The notes under the pieces are model-generated. The model searched no databases. It was given only the letters and a program-made list of their open reading frames with translations, and had not been told where the DNA came from. The position numbers were made by a program, and so were the translations under genes. A stretch of 39,989 nt of DNA from NCBI RefSeq assembly GCF_003668875.1, contig NZ_RAWM01000081.1, positions 1 to 39,989 of the forward strand, written 5' to 3'. Origin of the DNA: Corallococcus interemptor. GTDB lineage: Bacteria; Myxococcota; Myxococcia; Myxococcales; Myxococcaceae. Shown in pieces: positions 14,803-27,214 of this stretch; positions within the stretch are counted from its first letter, which is position 1, and every line of letters begins with the position of its first letter.

Positions 14803-17800
14803 ATGGAACAGCCTTCCGCCCCTGCGCGTCCCACGTTGCGTGTGACCGACGACCGCTCCTTCGTTGAAACCGAAGCGGCCCTGGAGAAGACGGGCCGTGT
14901 CGAGGAGCTGATCCGCCTCTACGAGGGGCGCTCGCGGGACGTTCCCACGGAGGAGGCCGCGCGCCTCCTGTGCCGCGCGGCGGAGCTGGCGCATGAGCGT
15001 CAGCGCAACGCCCCGCGCGCGGAGGACCTGCTCAAGCGTGCGCTGCTGGTCGCGAAGGATCCGATGCCCGCGCTGCGCGGTCTCAAGCGGCTGCATGAGA
15101 TCCGCCAGGACTCGTCGTCGCTCGTGGACGTGCTGGAGCGGCTGGGCGCCGCGACGCAAGGCGAGGAGAGCGCGGGCCACTACCTGAAGGCCGCGGACCT
15201 GTACGAGCAGAAGCTCTTCCGGCGCGACCGCGCGGTGCTGTGCCTGCAGCGCGCGGCGCGGGTGAAGCCGGACCGCGCGACGTTCCGGCGCGTGCGTCAG
15301 CTGCTGCTCTCGGAAGAGCGCTTCCAGCCTGCGTTCGAGGCGCTGCAGCGCGAGCGCGCGGCGCTGGGCGACGCGGGCATGGCGGAGGAGTACGCCGCGC
15401 TCGCGGAGCGGCTGGTGGACGACCCCACCGAGCACGCGCTGGCGCAGCAGGTGCTGGACGTGGCGCGGGAGCTGGATCCGCAGAACGCGCGCGCGGAGAA
15501 GGCGTCGCGCGCGATGCAGCGCTTCGAGCAGGTGTGGCGCGACAAGGTCCGCATGCTGCGCGGCATGTCGCTGGAGGAGCGCGACCGCAAGAGCGCCGCG
15601 CGCCTGTCGCTGCTCGTGGCGAAGCTGTTCGCCTGGTACGACCCGGGCTCCGCCGCCAAGGTGAAGGAGGCGTTGGACCGCTGCTTCCTCCTGTGGCCGG
15701 GCATGCCGGAAGCGCTCACGCTCATCGAGCGGATGGCGGGGCGCGCGGGCGACTACGGGCCGGCCATCACGCAGCTGGAGGCGATGGCGGGCGAGGCGCG
15801 CGACCGCACGGCGCAGGTGGACCTGTGGCTGCGCGTGGGCACGCTGAAGCTGGGCCGGATGAACGACGCGGCCGGAGCGCTGGCCGCCTTCGAGAAGGCC
15901 GTGGCGGCGGATGCGTCGCGCGCGGACGCGGCCAGCCTGGCCGCGGAGCTGATGCTGGGCCAGGAGCGCTACGCGGACGCGGTGGCCACGCTGGAGCGCT
16001 ACCTGGGCACGGTGAAGGACCGCGCGCAGCAGGCCAGCCTGCGCCTGCGCCTGGCGGACCTGTGCATGCAGCAGCTGAAGGACGCGGACGCGGCGCGCGC
16101 GCACCTGGAGGCGGCGCTCAAGCTGGAGCCCACCAACGCGCTCGCGGCCTTCCAGCTGTCGCGCCTGCTGGCCGAGGACGAGAAGCTGGACGAGGTGCTG
16201 CCGCTGCTGGAGCTGGCCATGCTCGCCCCGCGTCCGCGCGCCGAGCGCGTGGCGTTCTGCGAAGCGCTGGCCCTGATGTTCGAGGAGCAGGAGAACGCGC
16301 GCGGCGCCTTCGAGGTGCTGGCGCGCGCGCTGGAGCTGGAGCCGGGGCGGCCGCTCTTGCTCAACACGGTGGTGGAGCACGCGGAGAAGGCCAACGCGCA
16401 GCCGGCGCTGGCGCACGCGCTGCTTCGCGCGGCGCAGGGGGCGACGCCTCCGGCCGTGGCGGTGGCGCTGTGGCGGCACCTGGCGCAGCTGCTCCAGGGG
16501 CCGCTGGCGGACCCCGTGCGGGCGGAAGCGGCGTGGCGCGAGGTGCTCTCGCGCGTGCCTGGTGACTCCGCGGCGAGCGAGGCGGTGAAGTCGCTGCAGG
16601 CGGCCGCGGCGCTGGCGGATGATCCGAAGACGCGGCTGGAGACGGACATCGCCCGTCGCGAGGCGGCCGGTGCCTCCCCCGTGGAGCTGGAGCCGTTCGT
16701 GCGCCAGTGGGTGCAGCTGGCGCCCGAGGACTCGCAGGCGGTGCAGCGGCTGCAGGCGCTGTGCGTGGCGCTGTCGAAGTTCGAGGAGGCGGCGGCGCTG
16801 GCGGGCAAGCTGGCGACGCTCTCCGAGTCGCAGCTGGAGCGCAACGAGTGGACCGCGCGGCAGGCGAAGCTGTACGCGGAGCGGCTGAACCGCCAGGAGG
16901 ACGCGGCGGACCTGTTCCTCGCGCTGCTGGCGGAGAACGTCTCCACGGGCGTGGTGGTGGGTGGCCTGGAGCGGCTGGCGGCCGGCGGCGTGCGCACGGT
17001 CGCGCTGACCGAGGCCCTGGCGAACCACTACGGCCGCACGGGTGACCACCAGCGGCAGGTGGCGGCGCTCCAGCAGCAGCTGGACTCCACCACGGACGCG
17101 CCCACGCGCAAGCGGCTGCTGACGGTGCTGGCCAGCATCCATGAGAAGCAGCTCGCGGACAGCCGCGCGGCCTTCGACACGCGGCTGCGCATGGTGCGCG
17201 AGGAGCCGAAGGACGAAGCGGGCCGCGCGGAGACGGCGCGTCTGGCGCGCGACCTGTCCGCCCACGCGGAGCTGGGCCGGGTGCTGCGCACGCTGGCCAC
17301 GGAGTCCGAGGACCCGGTCCTCGCCGTGCAGCTGCTCTCCGAGGCGTCGGTGCTGGCGGAGGAGGGCGGGATGGCGGCGGAGGCCATCACGGCGCTGGAG
17401 GCCGCGCTGGCGCGCTCGCCCGAGTCGCCGCAGGTGCTCCAGCGCCTGGTGCGCCTGTACGGGCGCGCGGGCCGCTCCGCGGACGCGGAGACGCTGCTGC
17501 GCAAGCGCATCCACGCCACGCGCGGGCCGGAGCGGTTGGAGCTGCTCCTGCGGCTCGTGGACCTGAACGTGGAGCTGGGCCGTCCGCAGGATGCGGCCGA
17601 AGCGCTCCAGTCCGCCATCACGCATGGCGGTGAGGAGGGCCGGCACCTGCCGCGCCTCGCGGAGCTCTACGAGAAGGCCGGCATGCAGCGCGAGCTGGGG
17701 GACACCCTGGCGCGGATGATTGGCCTGGCGGAGACGGCCGGTGACGCGGACCACGTGTCGCGGCTGAAGCTGCGCCGTGCGCAGCTGTTGCAGGGCTCGC

Positions 17801-20800
17801 AGGACGGCAGCGCGGAGGCGGTGCAGAGCTACGCGGACCTCCTGCGGCAGCGTCCGTCGGATCCGGACGCGCTCTCGGCGCTGGAGGCGATGCTGGCCTC
17901 GGGTCCGTCGCGCGAGGCGGCGGCGCGCGCGCTGATTCCGGCGTACGAGCGCACGAAGGAACACCGCAAGCTGGTGGCCACGCTGGACGTGCTCGCGGAG
18001 GTGGCTCGCGACGACGCCGGGCGTGTGCAGGCGCTGCGTCACGCGGCCCAGGTGCACCTGGCGCACCTGCGGCAGCCGGAGCTGGCGTTCGCGTCGCTCG
18101 CGCGGGCGATGCGTCTGGCGCCTGCCGACGGTGGGCTCCGGGCCGCCGCGCGTCAGGCAGCGGAGGACGCGGACTCGCTCGACAGCTTCGCGGAGATCCT
18201 CTCCGAGCTGACGGAAGAGGGCGACGTGGGACAGGCGCGCGCGGCGCTGCTGCGCGAGCTGGCGGAGGTGCAGGAGAAGAAGCTCGACGACCGGCCCGGC
18301 GCGGTGAAGGCGCTGCGCGCGCTGTTGGAGCTGGAGCCGGGCAACCTGGACAGCCTGCGGGCGCTGCAGCGTCTGCACCGCGCGGGTGAGGAGTGGGCGG
18401 CGCTGGCGGAGGTGCTGGAGAAGCTGGCTGCGGCCATCCAGGAGCCCGCGGATCAGCTCGTGTGCCTGCGCGAGGCCGCGCTGCTGCACGAGGCGAAGCT
18501 CACCGACAAGGAGAGCGCGGCGGCCGCGTGGCGCGCCATCGCGGAGCGCGACCCGGCGCAGCGTGAGGCCGCCACCGCGTTGGATCGCCTCTACACGGAC
18601 CTCAACCGTCCCAAGGACCTGGCGTGGACGCTCGCGCTCAGGCGCAACCAGGAAGGCCAGAGCCCGCAGGGACGTGAGGTGTCCTTCCGCCTGGCGGAGC
18701 TGTTGCGCACGGTGCTGGACGACGCCAACGCGGCGCTCGGCCTCTACAAGCGCATCCTCACCGAGGACCCGGGCCACCCGGGCGCGAGGGCCGCGCTGGA
18801 GGCCTGGGTGAAGGCGTCGGTGCCCACGAGCGGCGCGGCGCTGGAGGTGCTGGACAAGGTGCTGGCGCAGGTGGGCGACCATGCCCGCCGCGTGGCGCTG
18901 CGCGAGACGCGGATGGAGTCCGCGCTCACGGTGGAGAAGATCATCCTCGCCGGAGAGGTCCGCCGCATCTACGAGCGCGACATGCAGCAGCCGTCGCTCG
19001 CGTTCATGGCGGCGGTGAAGGCGTTCGCCAACGACCTGGACCGCGAGGGCGTGCGTCCGGACCTGGAGCGGCTGGCCCGCGAGACGGGCTCCCACGAGGT
19101 CCTGGCGGAGATCTACGAGAGCGCCGCCGTGGATCTCACCACCGGCGATCCGGTGATGCTGGACCTGCTGCGCCGCGCGGCGGAGCTGCGTGAGAGCCTG
19201 GATCAGCCGGAAGAGGCCACCCGCCTCTGGAAGAACCTGCTGGCGGACGCACCGCAGGACCGCCAGGCGCTGGAGGCGCTGTCGCGGCTCTACGAGAAGG
19301 GCCAGAACGCCAAGAGCCTGTCGGAGGTCTACGCCCGCCAGGCGCAGCTCTCCACCGACCCGGAGACCCGGCTCGGCCTGCTGCTCAAGGCCGGCGAGGC
19401 CTACGCGAGCGCGGGCGAGGACGCGAAGGCCATCGAAGTGCTTCGCTCCGCGCTGGCCCTCCGCAAGGTGCCCGAGGGGCTGCTCGCGCTCGACAAGCTG
19501 TACGCGAAGACGCGCCACTTCGTGGAGCAGGCGGATGTGCTGGATCAGCTCGCGGAACTCGCGCCGGACGAGCCCGGGCGCCGCGCGTACCTGCTGCGCC
19601 GCGCGCAGCTGCTGGAGAAGGAAGTCGGCCCCACGGAGGCGCTGCCGGTGTACCGCCGGCTGCTGGAGCTGTCGCCGGGCGACGGCCAGGTGGTGGCTGG
19701 CCTGGAGCGCCTGCTCGCGCACGACGGCCCCCGCCTGGAGGCGGCGCGGCTGCTGGAGCCCGTCTACCGCGGCCTCAATGACACGCGGAAGCTGGTGGAC
19801 GTGCTGGAGGTGCTGTTGCCGGGCGTGCCGCCGGAGCAGCGCCTGGAGCGGCTGCAGGAGATCGCCATCCTGCGCGAGGGCCTGGGCCAGACGTCGCTGG
19901 CCTTCGTCGCGCGCCTGCGCGCGTTCAACGAGCTGCCCGCGGAAGCCGGCGTGCGCGACGAGCTGGAGCGGCTCGCGGCGGACTCGGGTTCCTTCGAGGA
20001 GGTGGCGGCGGCCTACGAAGACCAGCTGGAGCGCGACCCCGCGGAGCCCCTGGCGGGCGACCTGTGGCGGCGCCTGGCGGCCATCTACGACAACCGCCTG
20101 AAGCGCTACGACCTGGCGGTGCGCGCGCTGGAGCAGGTGAGCCGGCGCGACCCGATGAACAAGCCGGTGCTGGAGGCCATCGCCCGCGTGCATCGCCGCA
20201 CGGGCGCGCACCGGGAGCTGGCGCTCGTCATGCGCCGTCAGGTGGCCGCTGAGACGAATCCGTCCTCGCAGATCAACCTGCTCTTCGAGCTGGCGCACCT
20301 GGCCGAGGAGACGCTGGCGGACAAGTCGCTGGCGGCGCAGGCGTACCGCGAGGTGCTGGAGCGCCGGCCGGAGAACGCCAACGCGCTGAAGCTCTTGGGC
20401 CGCGTGCTCGCGGACATGGAGCGCTGGGCGGAGCTCGCGCAGCACGTCGAGCGTGAAATCCAGATGGCGGACGCGCGCGACGCGCAGGAAGAGGCGTCCG
20501 ACCTGCGCGTGCGCCTGGGCCGGCTGAAGGTGTCGCGCCTGGATGATCCGCGCGGCGCGCTGGAGCTGTACCAGGCGGTGCTCGCGCGGCGCGCGGGCCA
20601 CCCGGGCGCGGTGGGCGCGCTGGAGGAGCTGGCGCGTTCGGAGAGCCCGCTGCGAGGCGCGGCGGCGCACGCCCTGGAGCCCATCTTCGCGTCGGTGGGC
20701 AACCACCTGAAGCAGGTGGAGATGCTGGAGTCGCGCGTCTCCGCGGAGCCCGTGCCGCAGGAGCGGGCCGCGCTGCTGCGCCGCATCGCGGACATCTACG

Positions 20801-23800
20801 CCACGTCGCTGGAGAACGCGGAGATGGGGTTCCTCTCCGCCACGCGCGCGCTGCGCGAGCTGCCGGAGGACCCCCGCTCGCTGGAGCTGTGCATCCAGCT
20901 GGTGGACAAGGCGGAGGCGCCGGAGGAGCTGTGCGCGGTGCTGAGCGAGGTGGCCCCCAAGGCCAGCGACGCGGCCCGCGCGGAGCTGTACCGCGCGCTC
21001 GCCCGGATGCAGGTGGACCTGGGTGAGCCGGCGGAGGCGCTCCAGTCGTGGAAGCGCGTGCTGGAGCTCAAGCCCACGGACTCCGAGGCGCTGGACGGCA
21101 CCGCGCGTCTGGTGGCCTCGACGGGCCGGCCCTCGGAGCTGCTGGAGGTGCTGCGCCGTCAGCTCGCGCTGTCGGAGGAGCCGGCGCGTCGCGCGGCGGT
21201 GCTCCACCAGATTGGCGCGTTGCAGGAGGAACAGCTCAAGGATCCGCTGGGCGCGCTGGCCACGTTCCGGCGCCTGCTGGAGCTGCAGCCGGATGACGCG
21301 GTGGCGCTCGCGCGCATGGACAGCCTCTGCCAGAAGCAGGAGCGCTGGCCGGAGCTCGCGGACGTCCTCGCGCGGCGCATCGCGCTGATGCCGCCGGAGG
21401 AGGGCCTGGAGCTGAAGTTCCGCCTCGCGACGGTGCGCGAGTCCAAGCTGCTGGACAAGGCAGGCGCGCTGTCGCTGTTCGGCGAGGTGCTGTCCGTGCA
21501 GCCCAACCACCCGGGCGCGGTGGGCCGCATGGAGGCCATCGTCGCGCGTGAGCCGCAGAACCTGCTCGCGGTGGAGACGCTGCTGCGCGCCTTCCGCGCG
21601 AGCGGTGACGTCACGCGGCTGGCGCAGCTGATTGAAACGCGCGTGGGCGTGTCGCCGGATGCCATCGAGCGCAAGCAGCTGCTCGGCGAGCTGGCCACGC
21701 TGCGCGAGACGCAGGGCGAAAGCGAGCTGGCCTTCCTCGCGCTCTACCGCGGCTTCAAGGAGGACCCGAACGACAGCGAGGTCCGCCGCCGCCTGGAGAA
21801 CGCCACCGACGCCGCGGGCAGCTACGACGAGCTGGTGGTGCTGTACGAAGAAGCCCTGCCGCGCATCGCCGAGGCCGCCGACGCGGCCCAGGTGTGCCTC
21901 AAGCTGGGCCAGGTGCTGGAGACGCGCCTGCGTGACCCGGACCGCGCGGTGTCCTACTTCGAGCGCGCGCGCACGCTGCACACGTCCGTGCAGCAGGCCT
22001 CGCTCGTCGCGTTGGACCGCCTCTACCTGCACCTGGAGGCGTGGCCGGAGCTGGCCGGCGTGCTGGAGGCGCTGGCCACCGGCGCGACCCAGCCCGCGGA
22101 CAAGATCGGCTTCCTCTTCCGCCTGGGGCAGCTCTACCAGGAGCGGATGGACAGCCCGGACCGCGCGGCGAGTGCGTACGAGGCAATCCTCGCGCTGGAT
22201 CCGTCGCACCTCGCGTCGGCACGGCTGCTGGAGGGCATCTACGAGGGCGCGGGCGCGTCCGAGAAGCTCTACGCCATCCTGAAGCTCCAGGCGGACAAGG
22301 TCACCGGCAGCGAGCGCGACCGCGTCCTCGGCAAGATGGCGCAGGTGTCGGCGGAAGGCCTGTCCGACCTGGGCCGCTCCATCGACCTGTACCGCGAGCT
22401 GCTGGCGAAGAACCCGCGCAACGAGCAGGTCTTCTCCGCGCTGGAGTCGCTGTACGAGCGCGCCGGCCGTCCGCAGGACCTGCGCGAGATGCTCGAAGGC
22501 CGCCTGGCCATCACGCTGGATCCGCGTGAGGTGGTGCGCCTCAACGAGCGGCTGGGCCGCGTGGTGTACCGCCTGCTCAAGCAGCCGGAAGCGGCGGTGC
22601 CGTACTTCAAGGCGGCGCTGGACCGCGACGCGCGCCACCGCGGCGTGCTGGACACGCTGCGCGAGCTCTACGACGAGACGGGCCAGCGCGAGGAGCTGGT
22701 GGGCATCCTGCGCCGCCTCATCCCGCTGCAGGACAGCAGCGACGGCGTGAAGGCGCTGCGCCTGCGGATGGCGGAGGTGCTCGCGGGCATGGGCCGGCGC
22801 GAGGAGTCGCTGGACGCGGCCCGCCGCGCGCTGGAGGTGGAGCCGCACGCCGTCTCCGACCTGGAGCGCGTGTACGCGCTGTCCGTGTCGCTGCGCGCGT
22901 GGAACGACGCCGTGCGCGCCCTGGAGCTCAAGGTCCAGGTGCACCTGGCGTCCGAGGAGCGCGACCCGGCCATCGCCGCGTACTTCACGGTCGCGGACCT
23001 GTGGGAGGGGCAGGGCGGCAAGCCGGAGCTGTCCGCCGGCGCGCTGGAGAAGGTGCTGGAGCTCGACCCCGCCAACCGCACCGCCTACGAGCGCGTGTGC
23101 GCGCTGTACCGCACGAACAACGACTGGCGCGCCTACGCCACGGTGATGGACCGCTACATGCCCCACCTCGTCACCGACGAGGAGAAGATGGCGGCGCTGC
23201 GGGAGATCGCCCGGGTGCAGGAAGAGCGCCTGGGCCAGAAGGACGTGGCCTTCCTGGCGCTCTGCCGCGCGCTGCAGCTGGACGCGGCCGAGGACGCGCT
23301 GCGCGAGGAAGTGGAGCGCCTGGCGGACGAGACGGGCAGCCACGAGGAGCTGGCGGCGGTCTACGAGGAGGTCGCGGACGAGCTGCCGCGCGGCCCGCTC
23401 GCGGAGCGCATCTACGCCACGCTCGCGCGCATCCACGACTCGCGGCTGGATGATCCGCAGGCCGCGGAGGCCGCGTTCCGGAAGATTTTGGAGTTCGACC
23501 CCACCAACGCCACCGCGCTGGACGGCCTGGCGGCGGTGTTCCAGCGCCGCGGCCGCGACCGCGAGTACGTCGTCGCGCTGGAGCAGAAGCTGGAGGCGGC
23601 GGGCTCCATCGAGGCGCGCAAGGGCATCCTCAAGGAGATCGCCCGCGTCTGGGACGAGACCCTGGACGACCCGACCGAAGCGGCCAGCGCCCTGTTGCGT
23701 GCGCTGGAGCTGGAGCCGGACCTGGAGACGCTCGGCGTCCTCACGGCCCTCTACCGGCGCGGCAACGCGTACCGCGACGTGGCCACCACGCTGCTTCGCG

Positions 23801-26800
23801 CACGCGACCTGTCGGCCAGCAACGAGGAGCGCGCGCGCATCCAGGTGGAGGTGGCGACCGTCTACGAGCGCGACCTCAAGGACGACGAGTCCGCGGTGTC
23901 CGCCAACCGCATGGCGCTGGAGTTCGACCCGTTCAACCGCGACGCGCTGGAGGCGCTGGAGCGGCTGCACACGCGGTTGGATCAGCCGGCGGACCTGCTC
24001 GCCATCTACGAGCGGATGCTGGAGCTGTCCCAGGACTACCGCGAGAAGGTCCGCGTCCTCTTCCGCAGCGCGACCATCTGGGAGGACACGTACCAGAACC
24101 CGGCCAACGCCGACGCGTGCATCGAGGGCGTGCTCTCCATCGACCCGCAGAACGCGCAGGCCATCAAGTCCCTCATCCGCCTGCGCCGCGCGCAGTCGCG
24201 CTGGGAGGACCTCATCCTCGCGTACGAGCGGCAGCTCGCGCTCGCCACCAGCCCGCAGGAGCAGGCGGAGCTGTACGTGGACATCGGCAACGTGCAGTAC
24301 CAGAACCTCAAGGCCGTGGACCGCGCGGTGAACAGCTACCACGCGGCGCTCGCCACGGACCCCGAGTCCCGTCCCGCGCTGCACGCCCTGGGCAACCTCT
24401 ACGAGCGCAGCGGCAACTGGCCCTTCGCGCTGGAGATGCTGCAGAAGGAAGCGCAGGTCGTGGGCAGCGACCCCAAGGCCGTGGAGCTGTGGCACCGCCT
24501 GGGGAAGATCAACGAGGACATGCTCGCGGACATGGCGAGCGCCAGGAACGCGTACCAGCAGGCGCTCGCCATCGACCCGGGCCACCTGCCCACCATCCGC
24601 GCCCTCAAGGGCATCCAGGAGCAGGAGCAGGACTGGAGCGGCTACGAGCAGACGCTGCTGCAGGAGGCGCAGCAGACGGATGATCCGGCCGCCAAGGGCA
24701 AGGCCCTGCTGGACGTCGCGCGCTACCACGCGGAGACGCGCAAGGACCGCGAGACGGCGACGCCCTACTGGGAGGAGACGCTCAAGCACATCCCGGACAG
24801 CCTGGAGGCGGCGCACCCGCTGGCGGTCGTCTACATCGAGCGCGAGGACTGGGCGTCCGCGGAGCGGATGCTGGACATCGTCACGCGCAAGATGGCGGAG
24901 AAGGCCATGGCGGAGAAGGACGCCGCCATCGCGCAGGACCTCTGCCGCCAGCTCTACCTGCTGGGCTACGTGACGGAGAAGCTGGGCCGCAGCGACAAAG
25001 CCCTCTCCTCGTACGAGAAGGCCTACGGCCTGGACGCCACGTACCTGCCCGCCCTGGAGGGCTACAGCAGGCTGCTGGTGCAGGCGAAGCGGTTCGAGGA
25101 CGCGCTCAAGGTCTTCCAGACCATCCTCATCCACCACCGCGAGGCGCTGCCGGACCTGGAGGTCGTGGAGATCTACTGGCAGCTGGGTGACGTGCACGCC
25201 GCCCTGGGCCAGACGGACCGCGCGCAGAACCACTTCGAGAAGGCGCTCGCCATCGACCCGCAGCACGAGCAGACACTGCGCTCACTGGTGGCGCTGATGG
25301 ACAAGGCGGGCAACTACGAGAGGTCCGCGGAGCTGCGCCAGGATCTCGTCAACAGCCTGGAGGGCGAGGCCAAGGTCAAGGTCTACCTGGAGCTGGGCCG
25401 CATCGCGCGCGATCAGCTGAGTGACCCGTACATGGCCATCGACGCGTTCACCGGCGCGCTCAAGACGCAGCCGGACGCGCCGGAGGTGATGGACGCACTC
25501 TACCGCCTGCTGGTCGAGACGCGTCAGGGCCAGAAGGCCGCGGACGTGCTGGGCCGCATGCTGGCCTTGCCCGCGCTCGCCCTGGAGCCGCACAAGGCCA
25601 AGCGCGTGTGGTTCGCGCTCGGAGTGATCCGCCGCGACGAGCTGAAGGACGTGGAGGGCGCGACTCAGGCCTTCAACGCCGCGCTCGACCTGGACCACCG
25701 CTTCATGGAGGCCTTCGTCGCGCTGGAGGCGATGCTCGGCGGCGCGCGCCAGTGGAAGGTGCTGGAGGAGAACTACACGCGCATGCTCGTGCGTCTGCCC
25801 AAGACGCCGGACACCAACCCGCGGCGCATGACGCTGTGGCGCGCGCTGGGCGATCTGTACCTCCAGGGGCTCAAGGACCCGGAGGGCGCGGTGGCCGCCT
25901 ACGGCGTCGCGGCGAAGGGCTTGCCGGACGACGCGTCCATCCAGGAGACGTTCGCGGAATTGGCCGGCAAGATGCCGGGCCGCGAGGAAGAGGCCATCGT
26001 AGCGCTGCGCCGCGCGCTGCCGAACACGGGGAACCCGCGCAAGGTGGTGGGCGCCCTGGCGGAGCTGTCCGCGAAGCGCAAGGACTACGACGCCGCGTGG
26101 CTCGCCGCGCAGGCGGTGTCGGGCCTCCTGGGCGAGGTGGGCGAGACCGAGCAGGAGATCCTCACCAAGCTGGGGCCCTACGCGAAGAACAAGGAACTGG
26201 CGCAGCGGCCGCTGACGGACCGGCTGTGGCAGACCGCGCTCTTCCACCCAAAGGTGCGCGGGCCCCTGTCCGAGCTGCTCGGCCTGCTCTTCGAGAAGGC
26301 CGGCCACCTGTACGCGGTGCCCTTCCCGCAGTACCAGCTGGTGCCCAAGCGCCACCGCATCGACGTGGCGACGGCGCAGGAGTACCACGTCAACCACTAC
26401 CGCTACGTCGCGCGGCTCTTCGGCATGGAGGCGGTGGAGCTGTACTCGCCCTTCCTCGTCGCCACGCGTGAGCGGCTGGCGAAGCGCTCCAACGAACCGG
26501 CCCCCGAGCCGCTCGTGAACGTGGACCTGCTCCAGACGCATCCGGCGTGTGTGCGTGTGGGCGGCAAGTACTTCGCGGAGCAGGGCCAGAAGGAGGTGTA
26601 CTACCTCCTGGGGCGCACCCTGGCGCTGGCGCGTCCGGAGCTGGCGTTCAGCCAGCGCGTCGCGCCCGAGCGGCTGGAGGCCGTGGTGCAGGCCGCGCTC
26701 AGCTTGGTGGTGGGCAACGTGCGCTACACGGTGGATCCGCGGCTGGTGGACGTGGAGCGGCAGCTGCTCCACAAGAGCCTGAGCGAGCCGGACCGGGCCG

Positions 26801-27078
26801 CGCTGGCGAAGGTCGCGAGGGCCTACCTGCCCACGGCGACGCCGCAGGATGTGCGCACGTGGCTGGAGGGCGCGGAGCTCACCGCATCACGCGCGGGCCT
26901 CTTCGCGGCGGGCGAACTGGAGCCCGTGCGCCGCATGGTGCAGGGTGAGACGGGGTCCGCCTTCCGCGTCGCCCCACGCACCAAGCTGCGGGAGTTGCTG
27001 GTGTTCGCGACCTCCGAGGACCTGCACGAGCTGCGTGTGGCCGTTGGCACACACGTCGAGATCCAGGTGCGAAAGTAA
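14803..27078 (+). CDS. gltI: Giant cytoplasmic TPR gliding motility protein GltI (AgmK)
   Basis: At 4091 residues this is the largest gene of the window. It matches GltI/AgmK, the giant TPR protein of the gliding machinery. There is no signal peptide or membrane helix, which fits a cytoplasmic scaffold meeting the heads of GltG and GltJ. Roughly residues 20-3650 are tandem helical repeats with a recurring pattern of the form LAxLYExxLxDPxxAxxAYxxxLELDP followed by ALExL. The TPR pairs appear grouped in units of about 70-80 residues. The last 400 or so residues (for example [18 protein letters not shown], then [20 protein letters not shown]) do not look like TPRs and form a separate domain. 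The ATG at 14803 was preferred because the 29 codons before it read as non-coding; its ribosome site is weak (ACGAG). Long repeats make assembly errors or length polymorphism possible, but the frame is intact throughout. Confidence 0.9.
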   Translation: MEQPSAPARPTLRVTDDRSFVETEAALEKTGRVEELIRLYEGRSRDVPTEEAARLLCRAAELAHERQRNAPRAEDLLKRALLVAKDPMPALRGLKRLHEIRQDSSSLVDVLERLGAATQGEESAGHYLKAADLYEQKLFRRDRAVLCLQRAARVKPDRATFRRVRQLLLSEERFQPAFEALQRERAALGDAGMAEEYAALAERLVDDPTEHALAQQVLDVARELDPQNARAEKASRAMQRFEQVWRDKVRMLRGMSLEERDRKSAARLSLLVAKLFAWYDPGSAAKVKEALDRCFLLWPGMPEALTLIERMAGRAGDYGPAITQLEAMAGEARDRTAQVDLWLRVGTLKLGRMNDAAGALAAFEKAVAADASRADAASLAAELMLGQERYADAVATLERYLGTVKDRAQQASLRLRLADLCMQQLKDADAARAHLEAALKLEPTNALAAFQLSRLLAEDEKLDEVLPLLELAMLAPRPRAERVAFCEALALMFEEQENARGAFEVLARALELEPGRPLLLNTVVEHAEKANAQPALAHALLRAAQGATPPAVAVALWRHLAQLLQGPLADPVRAEAAWREVLSRVPGDSAASEAVKSLQAAAALADDPKTRLETDIARREAAGASPVELEPFVRQWVQLAPEDSQAVQRLQALCVALSKFEEAAALAGKLATLSESQLERNEWTARQAKLYAERLNRQEDAADLFLALLAENVSTGVVVGGLERLAAGGVRTVALTEALANHYGRTGDHQRQVAALQQQLDSTTDAPTRKRLLTVLASIHEKQLADSRAAFDTRLRMVREEPKDEAGRAETARLARDLSAHAELGRVLRTLATESEDPVLAVQLLSEASVLAEEGGMAAEAITALEAALARSPESPQVLQRLVRLYGRAGRSADAETLLRKRIHATRGPERLELLLRLVDLNVELGRPQDAAEALQSAITHGGEEGRHLPRLAELYEKAGMQRELGDTLARMIGLAETAGDADHVSRLKLRRAQLLQGSQDGSAEAVQSYADLLRQRPSDPDALSALEAMLASGPSREAAARALIPAYERTKEHRKLVATLDVLAEVARDDAGRVQALRHAAQVHLAHLRQPELAFASLARAMRLAPADGGLRAAARQAAEDADSLDSFAEILSELTEEGDVGQARAALLRELAEVQEKKLDDRPGAVKALRALLELEPGNLDSLRALQRLHRAGEEWAALAEVLEKLAAAIQEPADQLVCLREAALLHEAKLTDKESAAAAWRAIAERDPAQREAATALDRLYTDLNRPKDLAWTLALRRNQEGQSPQGREVSFRLAELLRTVLDDANAALGLYKRILTEDPGHPGARAALEAWVKASVPTSGAALEVLDKVLAQVGDHARRVALRETRMESALTVEKIILAGEVRRIYERDMQQPSLAFMAAVKAFANDLDREGVRPDLERLARETGSHEVLAEIYESAAVDLTTGDPVMLDLLRRAAELRESLDQPEEATRLWKNLLADAPQDRQALEALSRLYEKGQNAKSLSEVYARQAQLSTDPETRLGLLLKAGEAYASAGEDAKAIEVLRSALALRKVPEGLLALDKLYAKTRHFVEQADVLDQLAELAPDEPGRRAYLLRRAQLLEKEVGPTEALPVYRRLLELSPGDGQVVAGLERLLAHDGPRLEAARLLEPVYRGLNDTRKLVDVLEVLLPGVPPEQRLERLQEIAILREGLGQTSLAFVARLRAFNELPAEAGVRDELERLAADSGSFEEVAAAYEDQLERDPAEPLAGDLWRRLAAIYDNRLKRYDLAVRALEQVSRRDPMNKPVLEAIARVHRRTGAHRELALVMRRQVAAETNPSSQINLLFELAHLAEETLADKSLAAQAYREVLERRPENANALKLLGRVLADMERWAELAQHVEREIQMADARDAQEEASDLRVRLGRLKVSRLDDPRGALELYQAVLARRAGHPGAVGALEELARSESPLRGAAAHALEPIFASVGNHLKQVEMLESRVSAEPVPQERAALLRRIADIYATSLENAEMGFLSATRALRELPEDPRSLELCIQLVDKAEAPEELCAVLSEVAPKASDAARAELYRALARMQVDLGEPAEALQSWKRVLELKPTDSEALDGTARLVASTGRPSELLEVLRRQLALSEEPARRAAVLHQIGALQEEQLKDPLGALATFRRLLELQPDDAVALARMDSLCQKQERWPELADVLARRIALMPPEEGLELKFRLATVRESKLLDKAGALSLFGEVLSVQPNHPGAVGRMEAIVAREPQNLLAVETLLRAFRASGDVTRLAQLIETRVGVSPDAIERKQLLGELATLRETQGESELAFLALYRGFKEDPNDSEVRRRLENATDAAGSYDELVVLYEEALPRIAEAADAAQVCLKLGQVLETRLRDPDRAVSYFERARTLHTSVQQASLVALDRLYLHLEAWPELAGVLEALATGATQPADKIGFLFRLGQLYQERMDSPDRAASAYEAILALDPSHLASARLLEGIYEGAGASEKLYAILKLQADKVTGSERDRVLGKMAQVSAEGLSDLGRSIDLYRELLAKNPRNEQVFSALESLYERAGRPQDLREMLEGRLAITLDPREVVRLNERLGRVVYRLLKQPEAAVPYFKAALDRDARHRGVLDTLRELYDETGQREELVGILRRLIPLQDSSDGVKALRLRMAEVLAGMGRREESLDAARRALEVEPHAVSDLERVYALSVSLRAWNDAVRALELKVQVHLASEERDPAIAAYFTVADLWEGQGGKPELSAGALEKVLELDPANRTAYERVCALYRTNNDWRAYATVMDRYMPHLVTDEEKMAALREIARVQEERLGQKDVAFLALCRALQLDAAEDALREEVERLADETGSHEELAAVYEEVADELPRGPLAERIYATLARIHDSRLDDPQAAEAAFRKILEFDPTNATALDGLAAVFQRRGRDREYVVALEQKLEAAGSIEARKGILKEIARVWDETLDDPTEAASALLRALELEPDLETLGVLTALYRRGNAYRDVATTLLRARDLSASNEERARIQVEVATVYERDLKDDESAVSANRMALEFDPFNRDALEALERLHTRLDQPADLLAIYERMLELSQDYREKVRVLFRSATIWEDTYQNPANADACIEGVLSIDPQNAQAIKSLIRLRRAQSRWEDLILAYERQLALATSPQEQAELYVDIGNVQYQNLKAVDRAVNSYHAALATDPESRPALHALGNLYERSGNWPFALEMLQKEAQVVGSDPKAVELWHRLGKINEDMLADMASARNAYQQALAIDPGHLPTIRALKGIQEQEQDWSGYEQTLLQEAQQTDDPAAKGKALLDVARYHAETRKDRETATPYWEETLKHIPDSLEAAHPLAVVYIEREDWASAERMLDIVTRKMAEKAMAEKDAAIAQDLCRQLYLLGYVTEKLGRSDKALSSYEKAYGLDATYLPALEGYSRLLVQAKRFEDALKVFQTILIHHREALPDLEVVEIYWQLGDVHAALGQTDRAQNHFEKALAIDPQHEQTLRSLVALMDKAGNYERSAELRQDLVNSLEGEAKVKVYLELGRIARDQLSDPYMAIDAFTGALKTQPDAPEVMDALYRLLVETRQGQKAADVLGRMLALPALALEPHKAKRVWFALGVIRRDELKDVEGATQAFNAALDLDHRFMEAFVALEAMLGGARQWKVLEENYTRMLVRLPKTPDTNPRRMTLWRALGDLYLQGLKDPEGAVAAYGVAAKGLPDDASIQETFAELAGKMPGREEEAIVALRRALPNTGNPRKVVGALAELSAKRKDYDAAWLAAQAVSGLLGEVGETEQEILTKLGPYAKNKELAQRPLTDRLWQTALFHPKVRGPLSELLGLLFEKAGHLYAVPFPQYQLVPKRHRIDVATAQEYHVNHYRYVARLFGMEAVELYSPFLVATRERLAKRSNEPAPEPLVNVDLLQTHPACVRVGGKYFAEQGQKEVYYLLGRTLALARPELAFSQRVAPERLEAVVQAALSLVVGNVRYTVDPRLVDVERQLLHKSLSEPDRAALAKVARAYLPTATPQDVRTWLEGAELTASRAGLFAAGELEPVRRMVQGETGSAFRVAPRTKLRELLVFATSEDLHELRVAVGTHVEIQVRK

Positions 27079-27174
27079 AGCCCTCAGACCGCAACGAGGG
27101 TTCACGCGTTGAAAGCAGGCGGGCGTTCAAGGCAGGTGTCCTTGATCTCCGCCTGGAGCCACTTCTACGATTCA

Positions 27175-27192
27175 GACGGGATTTCGCCCGTC
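27175..27192 (+). other. Stem-loop between gltI and gltJ
   Basis: GACGGG (27175-27180) pairs with CCCGTC (27187-27192) and is followed by ATTTCT, 23 bases before the gltJ ATG. A smaller stem, CCCTC (27081-27085) with GAGGG (27096-27100), lies just after the gltI stop. The rest of the 136-base spacer shows no clear promoter. Confidence 0.4.
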
Positions 27193-27214
27193 ATTTCTGA
27201 GGCTTACGGGAACG

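Noticed and set aside
14017-25266. An antisense open frame of about 3749 codons opposite gltI and part of the upstream gene
   Set aside because: It is a shadow of the high third-position G+C of gltI: Arg/Leu/Val/Gln-rich with no domain pattern. The plus strand codes for recognisable TPRs over the whole stretch.
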